Part shown: positions 9,983 through 19,622 of the stretch, piece after piece
Layout of the letters: the number at the start of each line of letters is the position of its first letter
Numbering within the stretch: the first letter of the stretch is position 1
Source: a bacterium
Lineage (GTDB): Bacteria > Patescibacteriota > Gracilibacteria > UBA4473
Reading direction: 5' to 3'
NCBI GenBank assembly: GCA_009995455.1
Contig: JAACPJ010000002.1
Span: 124,001 to 188,000, forward strand
Length of the DNA stretch: 64,000 bases
Notes under the pieces: model-generated
What the model saw: the letters and a program-made list of their open reading frames with translations, nothing else
Databases searched by the model: none
What the model was told of the DNA's origin: nothing
Position numbers and translations under genes: made by a program

Positions 9983-10482
9983 ATCCCGTTCATTCGGGCC
10001 TCGTTTCTTTTCTCTCCGCTCTGCGACGAGGTTTATAAAGCCTTAAAACCACTTTATAAATTCCCTTCACAAAACGGTTGAGAACAAAATGCTAGTCCTT
10101 GATTTGATTCTAAAATAACTGATTCAAAACGTGTTTACCGCAAGGCAAACACAATCAAAAGACATTACATATTGCAATGCCTTTTCGATTCCAACCACTA
10201 ACGTTTTGTAGAGGTCTAAACACTTGGTTCGCACTATAAATAATTTACCTTTGAAAGTAAATACCCTGATAGCGCATATGAACCCCGTAGGTACTTCGGT
10301 ATAGTACCCAAGCAAGGCGAGAGTTTATGTAGGCTGGTAACCTATAGAATCTTAGGAGCGGCTCTAATTCACTTATATTAATAAGACCTGATTAATCCAC
10401 CGCTCCTGATTCGTTTCTTTTCTTAAGAACAAAAGTTCCGAATTACGATTCATTTACGCAAAACACAAATTCAAAAATGAAC

Positions 10483-10520
10483 AACTTCTAAATCGCACTT
10501 AGCGTCTTAGAAGTTTTTTT
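10483..10520 (+). terminator. intrinsic terminator of the candidate RNA
   Basis: AACTTCTAA-at-CGC-actta-GCG-tc-TTAGAAGTT then T-run. Confidence 0.85.
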
Positions 10521-10701
10521 AGATTGACAAATTCAAAATTTATTTTTTTTGTTTTTTTAAATATTAAAGTGATATCTAAGCCTTAAAACAGACAACTTTA
10601 AGCATACAATTTTAAGTCATAAACAATTATTGTGTTCAAAAAAACTTGCGTTCCGGCTACTAAAATTAATGATAGTAAATGACTCTATAAAAGTGACTTA
10701 A

Positions 10702-11676
10702 ATGAAAGCCCATTTACTTATCGCTGGCCTCGCACTCCCTATCACAAGTTTTGCCTTTAGTGATATTACTATTCGAGACCAAGTATACGACTCAACTACC
10801 TATTTAGAAGCGGTTGAAGTTTTTAAAGGCTATGACGACGGTTCATTTGGGCGCGATAAAACTATTAATCGAGCTGAAGCGCTTAAAACAATATTAACCG
10901 CGGCTGAATTAGAAATGCCAGAGAGCACCACGAATCGTTTCAGCGACGTGCCAGATGGAATTTGGTTTGCCCCTTACGTAAATTATTCTGCTTCAGAAGG
11001 CATTGTAAAAGGCGATGATACAACCGGTCTTTTTTCTCCTGGAAGAAACGTAAATAAAGCCGAGTACTTAAAAATGCTAATGCTTTCCTTTGATGTGGAT
11101 CCTTCGCAATACCCGGTTATTACAGACGTAAAAATCAATGACGTAGAAGATGGCATTTGGTACGCGCCTTATTTTAAATTCGCGGTTAAGTTTAAAATCT
11201 TAAATGTAGATGGAGAAAATAACATCAATCCAGGCGAAGAGTTAAGTCGAGGCCAAGCCGCAGAAATTTTATTCTCTATGATTCGCCAAGGTAAAGGCTT
11301 AAAACCTCAAGTCTTACTTAACCTTTCAGAACTACACTTACTCAAAGCCGTTGAATTTATGGATATGGAGTCTGTAGCCACCGCCCAAATTTTGGTAGAC
11401 GTAGCCAGTATGTTCTCCACCTATACGTTAGAAATGTTACCAGAAAATAACATTGTTCAATCGGCCGACCGAGTTATCGAAGCCATGAAATTATTAACCA
11501 CCACTTTCTCCATGAGAGCAGAAGGAAATTACGATGCCGCTATTCAAACCGCTAAAGATGCTTGGGCCAAAGCGGATGAAAGCTTACAGCTTAATCCACA
11601 GAACAAACTATTAACGGATAAAATCAAAGAAATAGCGGCTGGTATCGCCGATAAAGCTCGAGCAGAGCAATCTTAG
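10702..11676 (+). CDS. S-layer homology (SLH) domain protein with helical C-terminal domain
   Basis: Signal peptide; repeats YDDGSFGRDKTINRAEALK, FSDVPDGIWFAPYVNYSASEGIVKGDDTTGLFSPGRNVNKAEYLK, INPGEELSRGQAAEIL. Confidence 0.88.
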   Translation: MKAHLLIAGLALPITSFAFSDITIRDQVYDSTTYLEAVEVFKGYDDGSFGRDKTINRAEALKTILTAAELEMPESTTNRFSDVPDGIWFAPYVNYSASEGIVKGDDTTGLFSPGRNVNKAEYLKMLMLSFDVDPSQYPVITDVKINDVEDGIWYAPYFKFAVKFKILNVDGENNINPGEELSRGQAAEILFSMIRQGKGLKPQVLLNLSELHLLKAVEFMDMESVATAQILVDVASMFSTYTLEMLPENNIVQSADRVIEAMKLLTTTFSMRAEGNYDAAIQTAKDAWAKADESLQLNPQNKLLTDKIKEIAAGIADKARAEQS

Positions 11677-11720
11677 ACCCCTTGAATCACCTCCCCAAAT
11701 CTGTAAAAAAAACAAAAGAA

Positions 11721-11748
11721 AAACCCAGAACTCTCGTTCTGGGTTTTT
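11721..11748. terminator. bidirectional intrinsic terminator
   Basis: AAACCCAGAAC-tctc-GTTCTGGGTTTTT between convergent genes. Confidence 0.9.
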
Positions 11749-11774
11749 CATTAAATTAAGTTCAAAGTCTCAGT

Positions 11775-14700
11775 TTATTTAACTTTGATATTGAATTTAA
11801 CTGGTCCTAGGTAAACCGGATTAGCGTCCGTTCGAGTCGTTCCTTTTGAAGCGAATCGAAACGTAAGTGTGATGTATTCCCCAGGAGTAAAGGTTCCACC
11901 GGCGAAAGTTACGTCTGCATCATCTACCCAAGTATCAGCTGTTCCACTCACCAAGCCTGTTCCACCAGTAAGTGTTACAGCCGCTCCAGCGGTATCAAGC
12001 ATTGATACGATGTCTAATCGATTATCTGAGGCAGTCGTTAGATCGGTTTTGTAATCAAGTTCAATTTCAGGATTTGTGTCAGAGAAACCAACAAAGTTTT
12101 CTGGAACCATCCATTGAAATACTAGATCGTAATCGTTTAAAGCATCCGTACGACGAGTCGTCCAAGCGTAGTAATTACGGTCAGTAGTTGCATCGTGATC
12201 TGAAACCATCGTTCCACTATTGTTCGTTCCATCAGCGGTTAGCGTAAAGTTAGAGAATTCTGGAACAACTGTGTAGAAAGTTTCAATTTCAGCCACATCG
12301 TCTCGAGTAATCGTTCCATCTAGAATTTTAGCGGAAGTTACAGCATCGTCTTGAATGGCGGCAGTGTCTACTGCATCATTCGCTAGTTCATCTGAAGTAA
12401 TGGCATTATCGGCAACATCTGCGGCAGTAATAGTGTCTGCGGCAATTTTTGCTGAAGTTACGGCGTTGTCCGCAATAGCGGCAGTGTCGACTGCGTCATC
12501 CGCTAGTTCGGCTGAAGTAATCGCATCATCGGCAATATCTGCGGCAGTAATAGTGTCTGCGGCAATTTTTGCTGAAGTTACGGCGTTGTCGGCAATAGCG
12601 GCAGTATCTACTGCATCATCCGCTAGTTCTGAAGACGTTACAGAATTTGGAGCTAGATCATCAGCGGTAAGCGAGTTGTCGGTAATTTGAGCGGATCCAA
12701 TTTCGAAACCCGTTAAATTAATATCTTCGGTAATAACCGTTCCATTTAAGATTTCAGCCGTGGTGACCGCTCCAGTTGCAATATCGCCTGCAAGAATTGT
12801 ATCAGCGGCAATTTTTGCTGAAGTTACGGCATCATCTTGAATGGCTGCTGTATCAACAGCGTCATCGGCGAGCTCGGCAGAAGTAATAGCATTATCCGCA
12901 ACGTCTCCTGCAACAATCGTGTCAGCAGCAATTTCAGTCGTCGTTACTGAATTAGCGGCTAATTGTAAGTCCCCTGTTTCGTCAATCGTGGCATCACCAC
13001 TAATCGCTACATTAATCCATTCACTGTTCACTGCGTCGTATACCGTTACATCGGCATTCGCAAGACCAGTAAAGTTAGTGTCAGAAAGTCCAAAGAATGA
13101 ACCTGCAGCAGCCGCTGCCCATTCAGGCGCTGTGGCTCCAGCATTAGTTGTTAAAACTTGTCCAGACGTTCCAATTCCAAGACGTAACCAATCGGTTCCA
13201 TCAAAGTAAATGGTGTCTCCTGCGGTAGTACCAATCCCTAATTTGGTTCCATCAATCGCGTTGTTCGCAATATCAGCTGTCGCAATTGTTCCGTCTAGAA
13301 TTTTCCCAGAAGTAACCGCGTCATCAGCTAGTTCTGCTGTATCAACGGCGTTAGCCGCGATTTCATCAGAATCTACTGAATCAGTTCCTAAATCAGCCGC
13401 TGTAATAGAGCCGTCAGTGATCACACCACCAGCTCCACCATTTACCGAACCATTGGCTAAATCACCCGCCAAAATCGTCGCATCTAAGATTTCAGCAGTT
13501 GTTACGGCTCCTGTTGCAATATCTGCCGCTACGATAGTATCAGCGGCAATTTTTGCAGAAGTTACAGCATCATCTTGAATGGCCGCAGTATCAACTGCGT
13601 CATCGGCTAATTCTGAGTCTGTAACTGCGTCTACAGCAATTTCATCTGTATCAACAGAATCAGTGCCTAAATCAGCCGCAGTAATAGATCCATCGGTAAT
13701 CACACCGCCTGTTCCACCATTCACTGAGCCATTTGCTAGTTTTGCGGCGGTAACATTCGCGTCTAAAATAGCGGCGGTATCGACGGCATCATCTGCTAGT
13801 TCAGAGGCCGTTACCGCGTCTGCAGCAATTTCATCTGTATCAACAGAATCGGTGCCTAAATCAGCCGCAGTAATAGAACCATCGGTAATGACTCCGCCTG
13901 TTCCCCCATTTACTGAGCCACTAGCTAGATCACCCGCTAGAATTGTCGCGTCTAAAATTTCTGTCGTTGTTACGGCTCCCGTTGCAATTTCTGCAGCGGT
14001 AACTGAATCGGCGGCTAATTGTAAATCACCCGTTTCATCAATTGTGGCATCTCCACTAATCGCTACGTTAATCCATTCACTATTTACCGCGTCATAAACG
14101 GTTACATCCGCATTTGCTAAACCGGTAAAGTTTGTGTCAGTAAGACCAAAGAATGAACCCGGTGCTGCCGCAGCCCATTCAGGCGCTGTCGCTCCAGCGT
14201 TTGTGGTTAAAATTTGACCAGAAGTCCCAATTCCAAGACGTAACCAATCGGTTCCATCAAAGTAAATGGTGTCTCCAGCGGTGGTACCAATTCCTAATTT
14301 GGTTCCATCAATCGCGTTATTCGCAATATCAGCTGTCGCAATTGTGCCGTCTAGAATTTTTCCAGAGGTAACGGCGCTATCGGCAAGTTCTGCTGTGTCA
14401 ACCGCGTTGGCCGCGATTTCGGCAGAATCTACTGAATCGGTTCCTAAATCATCAGCGGTAATCGTACCATCAACAATTTTTGCTGAAGTTACTGAATCAT
14501 CGGCTAAATCTTCGGTTAGAATCGTTCCGTTTAAGATTTCGGCAGTGGTAATTGAACCAGTCCCTAAATCTTCAACAGAATTAAAGGCAAAAGTACCACT
14601 TCCAGGTGTAATCTCATTACAGATCATGACCGAAGCGGTCGTTGTATCGTAATAAGTGTAGGCTAAATTGGAAAGATCACAGGCGACTGGTGCCCCTGCA

Positions 14701-15029
14701 TTTGAACCAATTCGGAAATTTTGAAGCTGATTCGCTTCAAGGTCTAATGACCCTGTTAAAATGAAGTAACCAAGTGAATCGTTATACGTTAACGCTTCAC
14801 CAAGGTTAGCCCCGAAGATCAAACTTAGATCTACATTATCGGTTAGGTTCACCGTCCCATCCACATCGAGTGTATAAGTGTCGGCTTCTGCCCCATCATC
14901 CTCTGTAGTAAAGATGAGTCGTGCTTCTGCAGAGGGAGACAGAATTGCCGCTCCTAAAGTAATGGCTAGAAAACCACTTAGGAATGACTTAGCACGTCGT
15001 TGTGACAGCCGGTTAAACATATTGATCAT
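11775..15029 (-). CDS. large secreted repeat protein (short xAVTSAKIADD/xAVDTAAI-type repeats)
   Basis: Signal peptide, dozens of ~10-11 aa repeats (ADDAVDTAAIQDDAVTSAKI...), two long near-identical segments, beta-rich C-terminal domain. Confidence 0.85.
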   Translation of the reverse strand: MINMFNRLSQRRAKSFLSGFLAITLGAAILSPSAEARLIFTTEDDGAEADTYTLDVDGTVNLTDNVDLSLIFGANLGEALTYNDSLGYFILTGSLDLEANQLQNFRIGSNAGAPVACDLSNLAYTYYDTTTASVMICNEITPGSGTFAFNSVEDLGTGSITTAEILNGTILTEDLADDSVTSAKIVDGTITADDLGTDSVDSAEIAANAVDTAELADSAVTSGKILDGTIATADIANNAIDGTKLGIGTTAGDTIYFDGTDWLRLGIGTSGQILTTNAGATAPEWAAAAPGSFFGLTDTNFTGLANADVTVYDAVNSEWINVAISGDATIDETGDLQLAADSVTAAEIATGAVTTTEILDATILAGDLASGSVNGGTGGVITDGSITAADLGTDSVDTDEIAADAVTASELADDAVDTAAILDANVTAAKLANGSVNGGTGGVITDGSITAADLGTDSVDTDEIAVDAVTDSELADDAVDTAAIQDDAVTSAKIAADTIVAADIATGAVTTAEILDATILAGDLANGSVNGGAGGVITDGSITAADLGTDSVDSDEIAANAVDTAELADDAVTSGKILDGTIATADIANNAIDGTKLGIGTTAGDTIYFDGTDWLRLGIGTSGQVLTTNAGATAPEWAAAAAGSFFGLSDTNFTGLANADVTVYDAVNSEWINVAISGDATIDETGDLQLAANSVTTTEIAADTIVAGDVADNAITSAELADDAVDTAAIQDDAVTSAKIAADTILAGDIATGAVTTAEILNGTVITEDINLTGFEIGSAQITDNSLTADDLAPNSVTSSELADDAVDTAAIADNAVTSAKIAADTITAADIADDAITSAELADDAVDTAAIADNAVTSAKIAADTITAADVADNAITSDELANDAVDTAAIQDDAVTSAKILDGTITRDDVAEIETFYTVVPEFSNFTLTADGTNNSGTMVSDHDATTDRNYYAWTTRRTDALNDYDLVFQWMVPENFVGFSDTNPEIELDYKTDLTTASDNRLDIVSMLDTAGAAVTLTGGTGLVSGTADTWVDDADVTFAGGTFTPGEYITLTFRFASKGTTRTDANPVYLGPVKFNIKVK
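12955..13395. repeat. intragenic long direct repeat, copy A
   Basis: Encodes LGIGTTAGDTIYFDGTDWLRLGIGTSGQ..TTNAGATAPEWAAA..; copy B is 1056 bp (352 codons) downstream. Confidence 0.85.
14011..14451. repeat. intragenic long direct repeat, copy B
   Basis: Same amino-acid segment as copy A, with many synonymous nucleotide differences. Confidence 0.85.
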
Positions 15030-15202
15030 TAAATTGTGTTACAGATAGATCAGAGCATTGTAACAAATATTGGCTTTAATTTCAACTCAAAAAACCGAGT
15101 TATTCCAGTTATAGACTCATTTTAACATAAATACAATAATTTTAAATAATTGCAAATAATGTATTAACTTAAACTCAGTATGGCTTAAATAAAAGTAAGT
15201 AT

Positions 15203-17629
15203 TTACGAACTAATAATCACAATATTATCTAAAGCCGTGTCTCCAGCAAAATTCGCCCCTGATGTGTAGAAAAATCTAAGCCCCTCCACCGGGAACGGAC
15301 TCAAATCAATAAATTGGTTTAAATACGCATCTCCCTGAGCGCCTTGTTGTTGGCCAGAAAGCGTGAAGCGGGTAGTCCAAACTCCATCGTAAAAAGTCTG
15401 TAGTTCAAGTACCCCTATATCGGCCCCAACCATATGGTAATCAAAACTAATAGACTCTGCATGCGCAAAATCCGTTGTTTGAATGCCGAACTGAACATTT
15501 GGAAAATTAGGGTTACTCGTTTCAGTGTAAATGTAGGTGGCTCCAGCCGAAGCACCATTCGGTCCCGTTCCGGCCGAACCGGTGCCTCCATTATTTCGGG
15601 TCCACGCTGCGGCTAGCCCCGAGCTCACCCAACTTCCAAAATTGGTCTCAAAACTTTCGGTATAGGTTCCAGCGGCTCCAGTACCAACTATTTGAAGGAC
15701 TTCTAGTGAATCAATGCCATTGCCGGGCCAAGTTGTATTATCAGTCCCGTTGTTATCAATTACAATGTCGTAACTATTTTGGACCGCTACAGTTGTAATA
15801 TTTAGGTCAATTTGGGTGGGGGAAACAACCGTGGTGGTATTAATAGTTCCAGGAAATCCGGGAATAGAAACGGTTGAATCAGGAATAAAACCAGTACCAG
15901 TAATCGTGATATCAAAGGTGCTGTTGGTTCCAATCACTGGAGGAGACACACTTTCAACAAAAGGCGTCGAAGATCCCGCTGAACCAGATGCCACCAATTG
16001 CACAACTGACAAGGAAGAACTATTGGGAATCATGGTCGCAACGCCTGTCGCACTTTCTCGATCAATCAGCACTTCAAAATAATCTCCCGCATTTAAATCT
16101 AAAATAGTTGAGAACGTTAAAGAAGTTTCATTTTGCCCACTGGCACTTCGTATATACCCTGGTTGGAAAGTTACAGGTAAAGTGGTGGTACCGTTAATCC
16201 GAAATTTAAGAATCCCGTTATACCTTTGCACCGTTGAAACGATATTTACAGAACCCGACACCAGATATTTAGCCGTTTTAGTAACTGCTACACGACTATT
16301 ATTGGTGACGGTATCATGCAAAAATGTTGAATCTTCGAAATCTTCAATATTCCAAGGGACAATATTGTCGGTTGCGGCACTATTAATGTTAGTTGAGGAG
16401 CTATCACGGTAAAGAGCCGTCGCCAACGGCTGTGGTGTAGAACTTCCTCCACCGCTCCCTAATTCTACCCAGTCAGTACCATCACATACCAAAGGCTTAC
16501 TTAAAACCGTATCGTAATAAACTCTCCCCGTCGACAGCGCATCGCAACTCGGTGCGCTGGGTAAATTTTCAAATCGAGTATTGATTAGTTGAGCCGACGC
16601 TAAATCTAAATCAGCACTCAATAAAAATCGACTATTGGTATCATCCCAACGTATGAACTCGGCTAAAGTAGTACCAAATTGAAGGGTGACGTCACCGCCA
16701 GAATCATCTTGGTCCAGCGTGAAGACATTTTCATTGGTTCCTAATCCAACGCTTCCAGGGGCTCCATCTGCGCCTGGAACCCCAGGGTCACCTTTTATAC
16801 CTTCAAGCTTAATAATTGAGAAATAAATCTCATCTTGGGTTACATCGACAGTCGCATCACGTTGCAATTGCAACGAAATAAAATCCCCGGCACTTAAGTT
16901 CGCCAAAAAAGAAGCGGAAGTAGTTGAAAATTCACCTTGGTAATTTTTATTTACGGACTCAGATCCAGGCAAAACGGACGTATCATTTACCCTGACTCGT
17001 GCCCTAGCTTCATGTGTACCAGTAGCACTCCCACCAGCCGTGTAACCATAAATTATTTGGTACATGGCGGTAGCGCCAATATCGATACGATCCCGCAGAG
17101 TGTCATCATGATCCAACGTCGAAACATCATTTTCTAAATCTGTCGTATCTAAATCAACATCCCCGTACGTAGTGGGGAGCGTAAAAGATGTTGTGCGCCG
17201 TGCTTGAACTACAGGGAACTCAATCGTGGCATTTAACGCATTTTCAAACGGGTTCCAAATGCCAGCCCCATCACATGAATAAGTAAGCTTATCACTGGTG
17301 TTGTAATAAATTTGTCCTAGCTTACCAGCATCACAAATGGGCGCACTTACTAAATTTTCAATTCGAATATTTATTAACTCTTGGCTTTGCAAATCAAGCG
17401 AATCTGATAATGAAAATCGAGCATTTACACTATCCCACTGTAAGGTTTCACCCAGGGTGTTTCCAAACTGAAGGTCTATATCACCGCCCGTATCGTCACC
17501 ATCAAGCGTTAATACATTGGCACTAAATGTCACATCTGTTTCGCCTTCAGGTACAAAATCATCTGCATAGCTTATAGAAGCTATGCTTAGAAAAATTAGA
17601 AAACCTGTACTTAAAGCCGTATAACGCAC
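15203..17629 (-). CDS. secreted surface protein: module, C1q/TNF-like domain, collagen-like stretch, module, C-terminal beta domains
   Basis: VLTLDGDDTGGDIDLQFGNTLGETLQWDSVNARFSLSDSLDL module; jelly-roll-like FPVVQARRTTSFTL...IIKLEGIKG; GIKGDPGVPGADGAPGSVG; IPT-like VSPPVIGTNSTFDITITGTGF. Confidence 0.8.
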   Translation of the reverse strand: MRYTALSTGFLIFLSIASISYADDFVPEGETDVTFSANVLTLDGDDTGGDIDLQFGNTLGETLQWDSVNARFSLSDSLDLQSQELINIRIENLVSAPICDAGKLGQIYYNTSDKLTYSCDGAGIWNPFENALNATIEFPVVQARRTTSFTLPTTYGDVDLDTTDLENDVSTLDHDDTLRDRIDIGATAMYQIIYGYTAGGSATGTHEARARVRVNDTSVLPGSESVNKNYQGEFSTTSASFLANLSAGDFISLQLQRDATVDVTQDEIYFSIIKLEGIKGDPGVPGADGAPGSVGLGTNENVFTLDQDDSGGDVTLQFGTTLAEFIRWDDTNSRFLLSADLDLASAQLINTRFENLPSAPSCDALSTGRVYYDTVLSKPLVCDGTDWVELGSGGGSSTPQPLATALYRDSSSTNINSAATDNIVPWNIEDFEDSTFLHDTVTNNSRVAVTKTAKYLVSGSVNIVSTVQRYNGILKFRINGTTTLPVTFQPGYIRSASGQNETSLTFSTILDLNAGDYFEVLIDRESATGVATMIPNSSSLSVVQLVASGSAGSSTPFVESVSPPVIGTNSTFDITITGTGFIPDSTVSIPGFPGTINTTTVVSPTQIDLNITTVAVQNSYDIVIDNNGTDNTTWPGNGIDSLEVLQIVGTGAAGTYTESFETNFGSWVSSGLAAAWTRNNGGTGSAGTGPNGASAGATYIYTETSNPNFPNVQFGIQTTDFAHAESISFDYHMVGADIGVLELQTFYDGVWTTRFTLSGQQQGAQGDAYLNQFIDLSPFPVEGLRFFYTSGANFAGDTALDNIVIISS

Positions 17630-17683
17630 GCTGTCAGACTACATATTTAACCTTAATTTTCAATAGCTTCTAGCCAAAAAACC

Positions 17684-19552
17684 TTATTCTACTCGAATAA
17701 TTTCAACATTCGCGTTCCAAATACTTGAATTTATACCACCAGCAGCGGCAGCCCATTGAAGTTGAACTGTTTTAGTTCCTGGGGTCGTTACATTTACGTA
17801 ATAGGTGGTTGAAAAACCATATTTTTGATCTGTCCCGGTTCCCCCAAAAGCTCCAGCGGTATCTTTGGGTTCTTGACGATGCATTTCATTATTGTAAGCC
17901 GCCGCTAAATTTACCCCGTCAAATAAAAATCTTCCTAAAAAACCACTGGTAGCACTATCGTAATTCCAATTATAAGAAATATCTATTTTATAAATTCCAA
18001 CCGGTAAAGCCGTAGTTGTGTCATTAATTTTGTTTTGAAAAGTCGTTGTGTTTTGAGTTGAAACAGCCGTACTTTGAAACAAATTGAACTCGGTGCCATA
18101 AACCGTCGTCATTTTACCAAAGGCTCCGTTATTGTTACTTAACTCCCATTGATTTGAGGTGGCATTGTAACGAATTTCTCCGTTCAAATCAGTCCCCTGT
18201 TCCGACACAATTGAGGTATTGGCTCCAGCACCAGCGTTATCAGCATCTAACGTTAAGGTGTTACCCGAATGTTCTAAATTACCACCTAAACGCAAATCAT
18301 CACTTAAGCTAAAACGTCCGTTAGTATTATCCCAGGTGAGGAATTCATTCAAAGCCGCCCCAAACTGCAAACTAACGTCCCCGCCCGTATCATCTTGATC
18401 GAGAATAAAGGTTTCGGCGTCTGTCCCAGAACCCGCTCCACCGGGGGCATCGGCGCCTTTGGCGGCCAGTAGTTCCCAATAGGTGGGATTCGTTGGATCT
18501 TCATTACTGACGGTATTTAAAATACAAACATAACTCGAACCATTAAATTCAACCGCTTGGTTCACTAAATAATTTTGCGCCACCCAAGGACCTTCCCAAG
18601 TAATATCTCCATCGGCCCCATTGGTTCCATTTATTCCATTTGCTCCGGCCGCTCCGGTCAAACCGATATCGCCCTTGTCCCCTTTCACGCCTTCAATTTT
18701 TAAAATCGAAAAGAAAACATCGCCTTGTGTACTATCCGCCGCTGCATCTCTGGAAAGCTGAAGTGAAAGAAAATCTCCACTATTTAAAGAAACAATAAAA
18801 CTAGAAGAAGTGGTTGAAAACTCACCTTGGTAATTTTTATTCTGGGAACCAGAACCATTTATTACGGTTGTGTCATTTAAACGCACTCTCCCAAAAGCTT
18901 GATGAGTGGCGGTTGCCGTTGCCCCAGGCGTGAAACTATAAATGACTTGATACAAACCGGTTTCGTTAATCAAAATTCTATCACGCACCGTATTATCATG
19001 ATCAATAATCGTCGGGCTATTTTCAACGTCCGTCGTATCTAAAGTTATATCGGTGAAAGTGGTTGTAAGCGTGTAGGCAGTGGTTCTTCGCGCCTGTACT
19101 GCGGGAAATTCTACCGTGCTTCCCAGTGTATTTTCGAGGGGGTTGTACTGCGTTCCATTACACACATAAGAATTTAAATCTGTCGTATTAAAGTACATCC
19201 GCCCGACTTGAGTGCCATCACAAGCCACCGCCGGTGAAACCGCATTTTCCAGACGCGTATTATAAAGTTGATTTCCCCCCAAATTCAAATTGTCACTCAA
19301 GCTAAAACGAGCATTGCTGCTATCCCACTGCAAGCTTTCTGATAAGGCTTGCCCAAATTTTAATTCAATATCCCCCCCCGTATTGTCACCGTCTAGAGTT
19401 AAAACATTAGCACTAAAGGTTACATCATCTTCGCTTTCTGGCACAAAATCATCGGCAAAAACGACTAAACAGTAAATAAGGTTTACCCCTAGTAAGGCAA
19501 AGAAAGCCGAAATCCGACTCAATTTTTTCAACGCAAGTAACGCTGTTCTCAT
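17684..19552 (-). CDS. secreted surface protein with C1q-like domain and collagen-like stretch
   Basis: Same N-terminal module; GVKGDKGDIGLTGAAGANGINGTNGADGD; ITWEGPWVAQNYLVNQAVEFNGSSYVCIL carbohydrate-binding-like segment. Confidence 0.8.
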   Translation of the reverse strand: MRTALLALKKLSRISAFFALLGVNLIYCLVVFADDFVPESEDDVTFSANVLTLDGDNTGGDIELKFGQALSESLQWDSSNARFSLSDNLNLGGNQLYNTRLENAVSPAVACDGTQVGRMYFNTTDLNSYVCNGTQYNPLENTLGSTVEFPAVQARRTTAYTLTTTFTDITLDTTDVENSPTIIDHDNTVRDRILINETGLYQVIYSFTPGATATATHQAFGRVRLNDTTVINGSGSQNKNYQGEFSTTSSSFIVSLNSGDFLSLQLSRDAAADSTQGDVFFSILKIEGVKGDKGDIGLTGAAGANGINGTNGADGDITWEGPWVAQNYLVNQAVEFNGSSYVCILNTVSNEDPTNPTYWELLAAKGADAPGGAGSGTDAETFILDQDDTGGDVSLQFGAALNEFLTWDNTNGRFSLSDDLRLGGNLEHSGNTLTLDADNAGAGANTSIVSEQGTDLNGEIRYNATSNQWELSNNNGAFGKMTTVYGTEFNLFQSTAVSTQNTTTFQNKINDTTTALPVGIYKIDISYNWNYDSATSGFLGRFLFDGVNLAAAYNNEMHRQEPKDTAGAFGGTGTDQKYGFSTTYYVNVTTPGTKTVQLQWAAAAGGINSSIWNANVEIIRVE

Positions 19553-19622
19553 TTATTAAAAAGATCAACGCATTATATGCCTGATTTTATAAAAAAGCTA
19601 GCCTCAAAATTAGAATTTTTGG

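Larger units (their letters stand above)
9740..10520 (+). ncRNA. candidate large structured RNA, family not recognised
   Basis: Starts after the promoter, no ORF above 60 codons on +, multiple hairpins (CCCG/CGGG 9985-9998; CCTCG/CGAGG 9999-10031; TTTATAAAG/CTTTATAAA 10032-10060; GTGTTTaCC-GCAA-GGcAAACAC 10131-10152; ATTTAC/GTAAAT; GGTAC/GTACC 10290-10308; GGAGCGG/CCGCTCC 10355-10406), ends in an intrinsic terminator. Confidence 0.5.

Noticed and set aside
10124-10315. 63-aa minus-strand ORF inside the candidate RNA
   Set aside because: No SD, no recognisable features; overlaps the structured region on the opposite strand to the promoter and terminator.
9740-10520. RNase P RNA, SRP RNA or a group I/II intron as the identity of this region
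   Set aside because: No P4-like GAGGAAAGTCC/ACAGAA elements, no SRP Alu or helix 8 core, and no domain V-type or intron-encoded protein signature seen on either strand.
12355-14652. Long plus-strand ORFs (Ala/Ser/Val-rich, e.g. MAAVSTASSASSAEVIASSA...) opposite the 1084-aa gene
   Set aside because: Antisense shadow ORFs produced by the repetitive, biased codon composition of the real minus-strand gene.
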